Part shown: positions 29,740-41,000 of the stretch, in pieces
How positions within the stretch are numbered: the stretch's first letter is position 1
How the letters are laid out: each line of letters begins with the position of its first letter
NCBI RefSeq assembly: GCF_000149955.1
Contig: NC_030986.1
Coordinates: 5,559,624-5,623,623 of the forward strand
Length of the DNA stretch: 64,000 nt
Direction: 5' to 3'
Origin: Fusarium oxysporum f. sp. lycopersici 4287
Lineage: Eukaryota > Ascomycota > Sordariomycetes > Hypocreales > Nectriaceae
Translations under genes and position numbers: made by a program
Notes under the pieces: model-generated
Database searches by the model: none
Seen by the model: only the letters and a program-made list of their open reading frames with translations
Told to the model about the DNA's origin: nothing

Positions 29740-32700
29740 TCAAAGAAACGCCGCTGGTGAACTGCCAAATCCACTACTTCTACCATCTCCCTGGTTCCGT
29801 CGGCTACTCAAAAACAGGTCCACCATCGTCTTGCTACCCATCGCTTGAGCATCAGACTCTCGATCCCTCATCGCGTCTCCCGGCTGTCTCTCTATTGTCT
29901 GAGATCTAATCGGAGACTTCAGGTCAAAGTCTCCTCGAAGAGCAGGTGATCCGATTCTAGGAGGTTGGGTATTTGTAAGAGCACGAACCCCAGGGCTTGA
30001 CTTGGTTGGTGAGCCTTGCCAACCAGTGACGCGTGTCCGGGACCGTCTCTTGTTGATAGATTCCTCTGGGGTCGAATTGAGACGTCCTATTGTATTTAGT
30101 GATCGCATACGCGGCATCTCCTTCACCAAACCTGTGTCTGGAATGTATCCGCTTGAGCCGACACTTGGCAGAGATGGCACCGCTCGCAACCTGCTCCTGG
30201 GCGGTATAGATGGGGGCCGCTCTTTGGTATAAGTATTAGCTTTATAGCTCGGTGCTGCATTCTCGTCGTATCCTATGAAGACTTGACGCGTTGATCTTGC
30301 CGGATTACCTCCGTCTTGAAAGGTTTGCGCATTACCCTTCACGTTGCTCAGAGGGCTATGATTTGTTGCGCTGTCTTTTGTAGGTGCGAAATGCTCGGGG
30401 TGTTGATCCCATAGAAGCGTTTTCTCTAACATGACCCAGTGTTGGAAGCACGTCGTTCCATTTCTCTCGCTTGGTGGGTGTCAAAGGTGCTTCGAGCTGT
30501 GACACTTTTGAGCTAAGCCAGGTCTTCCATTCTACAGAACTCGCCGTAGATGTATCTCGTTGGTGTTGACGGTATGACAGTCGGTCAGGTACCTCTGGCG
30601 GTGGTCCAGGATCGTTGTAGATGCAGGTCTCATTCTGTCCCACGGTGTTCTCTGAAGCTGAATGCACCGGATTTGCATCATCGCCCGCACAAGAGTAAAC
30701 ACTTTCCGTATCTCCCACCTGCAGGTCCTTCCCTGAAGATGGGCTGCTGTCTTGACGCGTAGGAAGGCACAAGGTCGATAGCGAATGTAGATACCGTGAT
30801 CCCTGAAAAGCACCTTGTTCGTCTTCAGAGTTCATCTGGCTTGCTCTAAGAGCGCGGCGATAAGGACTTGGGGAACGGAACGATTGACAAGAAGGACTTG
30901 CGAAAAATGCAGAGCTCCTCTGGGTGATCGTCTTATGTGGTTCCAGGCCCTGGAGTAGAACACTAGTATGCTCGCTTTCAGAGTGAGTCCTATCGTCGCT
31001 CCAATTCAATGCAGCCGTATGTTCGACAGTAGATGTGTGGCCGGTTTGGGGCTGGTGCTTGTTCTCATAATCGGGGACCTCAGTGGTTGAGCTTGAACTT
31101 CGCGAAGAAGGATCGCCATTGTCTCTGAAAATGTTATCATCAGGCCTGACGCACCTAATTGTGGAGCAATCCCAGTGTCTGTTGATGGATTGACCATCAT
31201 TATCTCCGGTGTTCGTTCCTCTGGACTTGACCGAGCCTGGTTGAGACTGCATGACCCTATCCGTCGGCTCCTTGCGTGCGAGTCGCTCCATAAGGGCTGA
31301 GTAGACACGTTCGCTGTCAACCGACATGTCTGCAATCATGTCTCTAGTTTGCTGCTCCAAATATTCGATCGATCGAACTGATGAAGGAATATGTGTGCCA
31401 TTCTCTTTAATCACAGAGAGGCGCTGCCTCTCACAGTCTCCAAAAGTTTCATGGCTTGTCACTGTATTTGTCATCGAGTTCGTCCAGCTGGTGACACGAG
31501 ACTTGTCGTCAGGAATATGCTGGTCGCCATCTCCAAAGCTCTCGACGCTGCCTTTGCGAGACCTGAGCTGCTGGTTGGACGGTACGTCGTGCAGGGAAGG
31601 AACATGCGATGTAACCTGAAACATGGAGGCTTCTTCGGTCGACTCAGTATCTCCGATCTGCAAGCAACTCTCTGCATCCGAATCCTTCTCCACCGCGACT
31701 TGTTCATGTTCATGCTGGTCTGAGTCCTCGGAACTCTTTCCTCTGCCAAACAGCCCTCGCAGTCGTGATCTGAGCCCATGAGATACCTTGCGCGCCGTCT
31801 TTCGGATGCCTCTCTGCTTTGAACCGGAGATGGTAGAAAGGGTCGATACTACCGTGTTGTTACTACTATTGCGCATCGACTTTCGGAAGAGAGAGTCTTC
31901 GCTTTGTGTGTGCTTTGGGCGTTGTAAAGAAGACGATTGACTCTTTTTCGCATCTTGCTCCTGTATCTGCCGAAATCTCTCTCTGGCAAGTTGAACTGCC
32001 AGATCATGATCATCAGCACGGCTGCTTGACCGTGACGCCGCCAGTCGTCGCCGGGTTTTGAGAAAGCCCATTGATGTAGAAGCTCTGAGACTGGCATTGG
32101 GGGGCATCGCATCCTTTAGCGGTTCATTTTCGCTATTCGTAGGCAGACGTCGAGGAACTGTAGGCGGCTGGCGAGCCCTTGCAGACCAGGTCTTGCTAGA
32201 AATTGTCCCTGTCTCTGCATGCGAGGAAGTCACCATTGACCGGGACTTCCTAACCTTTTTGTCGGATGCAGCCATCGAAGCAGCATCTTCTTCTGGGTTG
32301 TAACACGTGTCGGGTGGCTGCAGCATTTCTAGGTAGCGTCGGGTAAGGGAGAAGTTATCTGGTCGTTCGCTATGGAACGACAGCGTGGATGAGGGTCTGG
32401 CGTTTGCGTTCCCGAAAGCATGAATTGCGGAAGTTGCTTTTGTCGGAGAATCTCTTCCACCATTCGCTCTGCATGCAAAATTTCTGCGTGGGTGAGCTAA
32501 CGGCCCGGTAAAGCGAACGCTTTTCTTGCGAGCAATGTTTGAACTGCCATGAACGCTCAGAGCACTGTCAGTCCGCTCAAGGCTGTGTCTGATGACGCTG
32601 CCAGTGCCATCGCTCTTGTCGGGGTAGAAGCTCGCAGGGTCTCGCGGGAGTGGCATTCCCTCACTGTTATCTCTATCTTGAGCTCGCTGATACGAGACTA

Positions 32701-32845
32701 CAGCAGCAATGTTGGCATCTCGCTCAGCCCTGGCAGGATTGATGGATTCAAGATCGCGGATGGGACTGCGGGCGACAGAGTTGGTCGATTTGCTTCGACT
32801 CAGTGGACGGCGATTCTTCTTTCGAGAGCTGTTACGTCGCAGCAT
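29740..32845 (-). CDS. Large basic Ser-rich protein of unknown function, frame interrupted near the C-terminus
   Basis: The first frame runs from ATG 32845 to a stop at 30356-30358 (829 residues). A second long frame without stops covers 30432-29740 (230 codons) and has the same composition and style (Ser/Arg/Pro-rich, ending NQGDGRSSGFGSSPAAFL). The two overlap by 77 bases and are offset by +1, so they probably belong to one gene of about 1,030 residues. No domain is recognised. The N-terminus is very basic (MLRRNSSRKKNRRPLSRSKS), and many RxxS-type sites suggest a phosphorylated, disordered protein. Either there is a one-base difference (mutation or sequencing error) or an atypical intron; 30435-30375 (61 nt, weak donor GTCATG, acceptor AAAAG) would restore the frame. 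Confidence 0.6.
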
Positions 32846-33454
32846 TTCTCATAAATGTTCAGATTTGCAACTGCAAATAAGAGTTGGGTATAAATGAAGG
32901 CTGATTGTAGACTCGAAAACAACAATATGAAGGATAGAGTGATGTCTTGTTGGTGATGGCACCAAATGAGATAGAACGAAATGGCAGACATGGCAAAGAG
33001 TGACTCAACATGCTCAAGGTAAACACACCTAAGGAAGGAACGGGAGCGCTGTTGTATTGTTTGAAGTTGGAAGGAACTATTCGCAGGTGAGCAACAGCAA
33101 AAGAACGCTACCTCCGGTACAAGCGCCTCCACCAAGGCACCTACCATCAGGTACCCGCCTTGCCGCGGTGGTCAGGTAGAATTACAACATCGACATGAAC
33201 AGCACACAAAGCAGGCATCATGATGGAGAAGATTGATCTTGTAATAAGGAGATGTATTGTAATTGAGCAAGCCTAAATCTAGCCTGCCCCATAGACTAAC
33301 CCATGCATTCAAGCGCACAATGTGATGACAGCTGGTCATCAAGAAGAGCAAGCGCCCCTATCAATGTCATGTAACCCAAACCAAAAAGACCCATAACAAT
33401 CCGTAATCCCAACATAATGTGTACCCAATGCACCCAGTGATAAGATTATAGATC
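32846..33454. other. Intergenic, promoter of the Ser-rich gene and 3' region of the protease gene
   Basis: The region is about 600 bases. No gene is supported; the open stretch on the minus strand at 32800-33147 overlaps the Ser-rich gene's start in another frame and looks like leader sequence. Confidence 0.45.
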
Positions 33455-35104
33455 TTACAGGTTAAGCTCCTTAAGGAACTCCTCAAGCTCCTCATCGACG
33501 AGCTCGTGGATCTTCTTGGAGAACTTCTCGGCCTTGGAGCCAAGCTCCTTGGCACCGGTGGTCAGCTTGCCAGAGACGAGGTTGACCTCCTGCTCAACAG
33601 CGTGCTTGATCTCCTCGACGCGAGAAGAGGGAGCAGCCTTGGTGACCTTGTAGCTACCAGCCTCAACAATCTTCTTGTAGTCGCTGCAGCCACCACCGTT
33701 CCAGGCGAGCAGGTTGGGGGTGTCGGAGGGAATGTCGGAGAGAGCATCCTCAGTGGCGACGGAGATGATGTTCTCCTTGAGCTTCTTGGGGGTGATGGAG
33801 GCAAGGGCGTACTCGGAGTCCTCAGCGGGCTGAAGAGAGAGGTAGTAGGCGAGGAGACCAGCAATGTGGGGAGAGGCCATGGAGGTACCAGAGATGGTGT
33901 TGACGGCGTACTTGGAGCCGATCCAGGTGGACTGAATGTTCAGACCGGGAGCGAAGATGTCAGTGCACTTTCCATAGTTGGAGAAGTAGGCACGGCTGTC
34001 ATCAAGAGCAGAGGCACCGACGGTGACGGGCTCAGAGGCGGCAGCGGGGGAGTAGTTGCAGGCATCAGCGTTGTCGTTGCCAGCGGCGACAGCAAAGTGA
34101 ATACCAGTGCGGACAGCAGCGTTGACGGCAGCATCGAGAGCCTGGGTCTTACCACCACCAAGAGACATGTTGGCGACGGAGCCCTTGAAGCCCTTGCGCT
34201 TGCCGTCCTTGGCCTTCTTCTTCTGCTCGAGATGGCTGGTGGCAGCGAACTCGACACCCTTGACAACGTCGGACATGGATCCAGAGCCGTTAGATCGGAG
34301 GACCTTAACGGCATAAACGTTGGCCTTCTTGGCAACACCATACTTCTTACCAGCGACAGTACCGGAGCAGTGGGTACCGTGACCGTTGCCATCCTCATCG
34401 GCATCGCCGGAGGGGATGGTCTTACCCCAGTGGGCACGACCCTCGAAGTCAACGTGGTCGACGTTGGTGCCAGTGTCAACAATGTAGGCATCGACACCCT
34501 CACCACCATCGGAAGAGTAGAGGTACTTGTTGAAGGTACCGAAGTTGAGGGTGTTGCGGTGGGAGATACGGGCAAGACCCCAAGGAGCCTGTCGCTCGGT
34601 CTCGCCGTCGCACTTGTCCTCAGTGATCATGTTCTGGGAAACAGGGACCATGGTGTGGACAAGAGTGTCTCGCTCAATGAACTCGACCTGGTTGATGTTA
34701 GCTTCTGATGATCATGAGGCATAATCGGAGATACTTACGTCAGGGTGGTTTCGGACCTTCTCGATCATGGACTCGTCAAAGTGGCCGGCATAGCCCTTGA
34801 AGGCATCACCGATGTCAAAGGTGTGCTTCAAGCCAGAGAAGGTCTTGTCTGTGAAAGGAACGGAGCGCTTTCGCAGCTCGAGGCGCTCAGTCTCGCCCTG
34901 CTTGTGTGTGTCCTGAACCCACATGTGATGGTCGCTGGCAGCGGCATGATCAACATGGTCCTTGAACTTGATGATGTACGAGTCTGGGATGGTCTCGGCA
35001 TCGATGGAGCTGAGGATGGGAGCAGCCTTGTCGTGGACGGTGCCGACGCTGAAGGAGGCAGCGCTGGCGACAGCCGCCATAGAGAGGGTGAGAGCGGACT
35101 TCAT
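33455..35104 (-). CDS. PRB1: Subtilisin-family serine protease, vacuolar (cerevisin/PRB1-like)
   Basis: Two exons, 35104-34739 and 34687-33455 (51-nt intron), give 532 residues. A signal peptide (MKSALTLSMAAVASAA) is followed by an I9 inhibitor propeptide (PDSYIIKFKDHVDHAAASDH). The proteinase K-type catalytic domain has the triad in YIVDTGTNV (Asp193), GNGHGTHCSG (His225) and SGTSMASPH (Ser391), with oxyanion Asn326 in AAGNDN. A charged C-terminal tail of about 70 residues matches vacuolar PRB1/PepC/Alp2-type proteases rather than secreted Alp1. Expected role: vacuolar protein turnover. Codon use is strongly biased to C/G-ending codons, as in highly expressed fungal genes, and leaves a 400-codon shadow frame open on the other strand. 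Confidence 0.93.
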
Positions 35105-36933
35105 GGTGACGAAAGGCGCAATGACGAAGCTGAAGCGACAAAGCTTGTGTTTGGTCTACCTGCGACTCAAAGACAGAAAACAAATGGACAAATTGATGTC
35201 CTCGACCGTCTGAATAGATGGAATCAGACGAGATCGATACTTCAAAGGATGGGGAGAGAGATGATGGATATGGATGAGATGATGAAAGGAAGAAGAAGCG
35301 ATGGCGGCAGCACCTGGGGTAGATAAGCAAAGCACGAGCAGCGTGCGACAGCTCCAGTGTTGCCTCAGCGGGCCTGGGGGACCCGGCAGGAGGGTGTGAC
35401 GCATCCATCGCTAGGATGGGCGATAACACAGTGGCTGAGTACCGAATATGGTTTAGCGTACGTGCTAGAGGGCCAATGGCCGTCACCGAGGCAATGCGAT
35501 AACGGCACCTGTTTGAGCCAGGTACCTCTTAGCTCTCATGACGGACCGTGTGAGAGTTTAACCATGCACTGAGTCTAGAAGGCCGAGGCGGGCTACAATT
35601 CAGCCGTCTTGACCCGAGGAATGGTCATGATGAAGATGAGGAGCCTGTTATGGGCGTTTTTACTGAGAGTCAAGGAGGTACAGTGATTATGTGAGTACCC
35701 ATTCACCGCTTCTGATCGTTTGAGAGTCAACTGATGGCGAGTGATTGCCTCATGTTGACGAAGGCTGACAACCCGGTCGTGTTTGTCCGCCTTGTTTCGA
35801 GTCATGGCTCATGGATTGGCTCTCGGTAACGGGAGCGAACACGACATCACTGTACTGAAGGTTAAGAGCAAGATTTGCCTCTTATACTCACTGATTCGCT
35901 AACGATTCAACCTTTTCAGCAAACTTCATAAGTTATAAGGTGTCTTTTCCATGATATTCCAGCAGTATTCTGACTTCAACGGAGTATTCGTTCCTCAAGG
36001 CTGATCCATTACAGTTACTCAGCCATAAACAGATACAGTTCATCATGGATACACAAGCTCCCTCACACTGTGCTACCTCAGGCAGATCGAAGTATCCTGC
36101 CCGCGCCGAAACCAAGATCCACCCAGACAGGGTGAGCTTCAACAAGTCAGGTACCTTCCACTTTGCGGTGTTTGCAGCCAAAAACAGGTGTCTCTCTACC
36201 CAGTGCTAAAACGTAGAATGCGGGGAGCGCCTTGGCTCCGATTGGCCCCCACTGACCTAATCCGCCTGATCCATCGAGTCAGACGACGTCCCTGGCACGT
36301 GCCCTGTGTAGCATGCCCATGTCTCAATTCGACTCTCAAGCGCTGTTCGCTCCAAGCCAACGCCAGCAGCGCCTCACCATCCCAGTCCGTTCCCAGGGTT
36401 AAAGTGACCTTTTGTCTTCAGAGATTCGATTCCTTGGAAAGACAACACGGCAGAGTAGACGTCATGATTCACTATGCGAAATTGATAAGCTATTTCACGG
36501 TATTCATTCATCATCTCACCAGGCACCCAAAACATCCAGGGCTTAACGTTGGCCAGTGCTTTGCTCTCTGTCAATGCACGCCAGGCACCTTGAGCTCCAA
36601 GCTCGGGTGAGGTACATACGCATGCGTAGCGCGTCTGCATCTGGTAGCTCTCGGGGAGCTCTCCACTCTCAAGTATCGGTAGCAATTGTTATCTCGCCCG
36701 CTCAGATAACGCCATTAAGCAGCACTTGTAGCTCATTCAAGGCGTCGGACGACCGAGCTGCTCAACAAATTGTCTGTTTATCAACTCTTGTCCAGTAGAT
36801 AAGCTGATGCCTACCTGTTTAAGATAAGGATAAGCGGATCTCGGAACATCTATGGTTTCAATTGTCCCATGATCGACAAAGTTCCTGATCTATTTATGAT
36901 GATGATTAGCTAACAGCATAAGTTTTAGTGAAT

Positions 36934-36978
36934 TAAGTTGATGCTTAGGCGAAAGCAACACGGAAGTCATATACCTTA
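36934..36978 (+). repeat. Diverged direct repeat, copy A
   Basis: It begins TAAGTTGATGC and continues with GGCGAAAGCAACACGG and CATATACCTTA. It resembles copy B at 37252-37303, with an 11-base exact start and scattered matches after. Confidence 0.35.
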
Positions 36979-37251
36979 GATATTAAGTCGGCATTGTTTT
37001 GTTTAAGTGTCCATGGCTCTATAGCCCGCCTTGCTTATAGATGCATGCACCCTGGAGCTAAGCAGCAAGACCCTGATCTGAGGCCAATGTCGCATTCGAA
37101 GCATGTTGCCCAGCCTATCTCAAAAAGTCAGATTCAATGGCCGTGAACGTTTGTACAAAGAATTTATGGCTAAGCGGTCTCTTGCCCTAAACTTCCTGAT
37201 TTTCCTACATCCATCGTGGTCTTGGTTGGACAAGCATTCTTCTACGTAAAA

Positions 37252-37303
37252 TAAGTTGATGCAAAAGCGATCGCCAAAGTGACACGGAGGGACCATAACT
37301 TAC
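37252..37303 (+). repeat. Diverged direct repeat, copy B
   Basis: It begins TAAGTTGATGC, then GCGATCGCCAAAGTGACACGG and CATAACTTA. Similar to copy A about 320 bases upstream, with a small insertion. Origin unknown. Confidence 0.35.
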
Positions 37304-38089
37304 AGAAAAGCTACAAGTATACTCCATACATAAGGTAGTTCTGTATCTTAATTTTACTGGAAACAAAAAGAACAGGACGAGTGGTTACACAACTTCATGG
37401 CATCTGCATGTCATGCTACGTGTTCGTACAAGCTACCCTGAACCAAATATCGACGTCACCGAGACACGGCGTTTCAAACAAGACAATGTCTCGAGTATCA
37501 ACATCATTATAAATGCAAAAATCGCGATGAAGGAGCCGATGTAGTTGATCTTCTCCAAAACGCTCCCAATGAAACCCTCCTCCTTATGCAGGTGTGGAGG
37601 TTTCCATCAGGTGCACGCGTTCATGTCACTCCAACACCGTGACTCGAGCTTCGTCAGCTCAGACGATCCGCCCAAGAGTACGGAGTAGTAGCACTGACAG
37701 TTTGGAGTGAGGGGCCGCCTTCGCCACAGCCAAGCCACACCTCCAAGGCTGACCCCGAGTTACAGTATTGAGCACAGGTAGTCCAGGCTCCAGTCGTGAC
37801 CGTTTGTTTCGAGACACCTTCGCTAATTTTCAGCTTCAGAGTGTGTTTGACGAGTTCGAGTTCCGATACCTCCCACCATTATTCCTCAGATATCGCCGAG
37901 CCCCATGGTCGTGTTGTGTGCGCTGTCCTTCCCCTGCTAGAGAGCTTCATGCGCCCCGCGCCGGTAGCTCCAACAAGTTCTAAATCTTACTCTTCGATGC
38001 CTACGACGACTGATAACGACCTGGACCCTTGAAGGGCTCAGGGGGAAAGGTTACTTCTGGAATGAACCCGTGATTAAACAATCCACACA

Positions 38090-41000
38090 ATGGCCTCAAT
38101 ACCAAGAAGATACCGGTCGTCCACTTCGGCCTCGAACCCTCCGAACAGCAAGTCCTTCGAAATAATAAAGGGCTTGCTCGAAGCTCTGAATCTCGATACG
38201 ACTTTACACAAGCAAGACGGATACCCTCAAATACCGCCATTGTTACGGAAACTCCGACATATTATACAGCATATTTCTGCGACGCACTCGGCCGTCCTTC
38301 AAGATGACTTTCGACATGCCGACGGCTTCCAAACCATCCTTAATCTGCTGCGAGCCTTTTCAGGCTACTACGACCCCGATAAGCGAAGCGATGCGGACAT
38401 GCTTGCTCTGTTTAAGCTACTAGGAGACTGTCTCAACCTGCTCTCGGGGGCACTGCGCGGACATTCTGGAAACCGACGGTTTTTTCGATATCGAGTCGAG
38501 GGAGGCGGCTGGGAGGCTTTAGAACAAGTTATCGCAAGCATAGGACTCGGCGGGGCTGAGCCTGATGCCTGGATAAGTTGCCATGTCTTTGGCAAGCTGC
38601 TCGCCTTTTCCCTCGACGACGAAGCACTCGATCTTCTGTGCCAATCCATCGCGAAATCACTACGACCCGACGACGAAAATTCCCCAAAAGAAGACGAGGA
38701 TGATAGCGCTGAAGAACAATGGGATCTTGTGCTGGCCAAGTCTGCCGAGAATATTACACCTGGTGTGAAGGAGGTTGTCAATGCCAAGACCATAATACGG
38801 CATCCTGAAATTCTGAGAGCAGTTGTCAGCTTCTGGATGGCCATTCCCCGAATGAAAGATGGCCTCGCAAATCCTGCCTCTCTACTCGTCCTGGAGACAA
38901 TTAACAATATTATCGCGGTTTCTATATATAATCGGGCTGCCGTCCATTCGACGGGTGCCTTATCGCAGTTCCTACGGGTCGCCTTTAATGCCGACTCAGC
39001 ACTTAGCCCGCCTGAGCGAGAAAAGGTTCTGGGGATTTGCAAAATGCTCATGTTTTTGGGTGTGAATGAACCTGCCGATACACAATTCCTTCTATCAAGG
39101 CCTGGCTCTGAAGCGTCCGAGTTCTGCTTACAGATGACATCGAAACATTCCGGTCCCCCATTCTTCCAATTCGACCTCTCATTGCACGGCCATTCGTCCC
39201 TTGAGTTGTCGAGTCTTGGTCGATCGTTCCCACCGCAGTCTAGTGCAGGTTACACATTTACAGCTTGGATTCGAGTAGACAGCTTCGATCCTACTGCACA
39301 CACAACAATATTTGGTGTCTTTGATTCCACACAAGCATGTTTTCTGCTGATGTATCTTGAGAGGGATACTCACAACTTTATCCTTCAAACATCTGTTACC
39401 TCCAACAAACCCAGTGTCAGGTTCAAGTCTGTTTCGTTCAAGGAAAAGAAGTGGTACCACATTGCTATTGTGCATCGCCGACCAAAGGCATTAGTTACTA
39501 GCAAAGCGTCACTCTATGTGAACGGTGAATTCTCAGAACAAATTCGCTGCAACTATCCCCATCTTCCGCCCTTGTCAACTGGTGCACATGATAGCTTTGC
39601 CTCATTCAACTCGAACCAGAACAAGACGAACCCAGTGCAGGCGTTTATTGGTACGCCGAAAGACCTCTCGAATCAAATAGGCCCTGGACTTGTGTTCTCG
39701 CGCTGGTCACTTGCTTCGGCACATCTGTTTGAAGATGCTTTGAGTGATGACTTTCTGGCAGTTCACTATGGTCTTGGCCCACGGTATCAGGGCAACTTTC
39801 AGGATAGCTTGGGAGGCTTTCAAACCTATGAGGCATCAGCCACCTTGGGACTCAGAAACGAGATTGCACATCCTGGGAAGGGCGAGACCTCGGACATTAT
39901 TAGGGCTGTCCGCGAGAAAGCAGGTTCATTGTTACCAGAATCCAAGATTCTCCTCAGCATCCTTCCTTCAGCCACGTTCCCAGAAAATGTGCAATTTTAT
40001 GACACAGGGCTATTGAGGTCGCTGCCGCGAAACTGTGCTCGCAATCTCTTCCGAGCATCAAACCAAGAGGGTGCCCCTCTAGCGATCAACTGTGCCGTGC
40101 CAAGTCTTCCGGACTCATTGTTCAGAGTTCAAGGTCTTCTGCAATTCCGAGGCAATCCTATCGTCGCTGTGCCATCGTACCTAGATGAGAACCTGTGGCG
40201 GCTTGCTGGTTTCACTCCACTGGCCCTGAAGCTGTTCGAGCGAGCATCATCGATAGAAGAGACAGTGAGAGCCGCGGAAATGTTGTTTTACTGTATTCGC
40301 CAGAGCTGGAGGAACAGTGAAGCTATCGAAAAGGACAATGGATACGGCATTTTGGCGATGCTTCTCCGTGTGAAGCTGGGGTACGACCGCAGCAGTGGCG
40401 ACTCAACTGTTACCCGACTCCAAGTTTCTAACGAGGACCGCGATCGGCTGGCGTTTCAACTACTGAGTCTCATCCTTGGCTTCGTTGGATATAACCATAC
40501 AGAGCCAATGGAATCCTTCATCATCAACCCCCTTGCTTATCGCATCTTGCTCATTGACCTGGATATCTGGCGAAAGTCGGCGCCTCGAATCCAAGAGCTT
40601 TACTATAAACAGTTCGTAACATTCGCAGTTAAGAGCAAGTATCACGAATTTAATAGTCGAAGGCTGATAAGGATGAGTATGTTACACGATGCCTACACTT
40701 TGCAAATCGTGCTAATCGTTCCCAGGAATTGTCAAGAGGCTGCTCGATGCCATGAAAGGAGAGGTCGTTTCAGAAGACACGATATCTCACTTTATGGGCG
40801 CTTTCGAAGTCCTTGTTGCGTCCAACTTTAGCCAAGAGGTCATGCGATCGCTGTCGCTTTTCATCACATACGCCTTCCACTCACAACCTTCATCTTTACC
40901 ACGAACTCCACGACCTCTTTCAGCCATATCTAGATCAAGCACTCCAGTTCCACGACGGCGAGGCACACCAACTGATCCAACTGCGGCTGCTATCGCTTCT

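Larger units (their letters stand above)
35105..38089. other. Long intergenic region before the BEACH gene
   Basis: Nearly 3 kb without a supported gene. A pyrimidine-rich tract on the minus strand (about 35230-35320) is the protease leader. The part 36700-37500 is AT-richer and holds a pair of diverged direct repeats. Open frames at 36188-36610 (+) and 36374-36685 (-) overlap each other and have no recognisable domain. Confidence 0.45.

Noticed and set aside
30371..30451. 81-nt intron in the Ser-rich gene (donor GTGCTT, acceptor ACAG)
   Set aside because: Its length is a multiple of three, so it does not correct the +1 shift between the two frames.
33506..34708. 400-codon open frame on the plus strand across the subtilisin gene
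   Set aside because: It is a mirror of the strongly biased codon use of the protease gene; composition is Leu/Gly/Val/Asp-rich without any domain.
36374..36685. 103-codon frame on the minus strand with protein-like composition
   Set aside because: It starts without ATG (the first internal ATG leaves 88 residues), overlaps an opposite frame and matches no family I recognise. It may be a gene remnant, but this cannot be supported.
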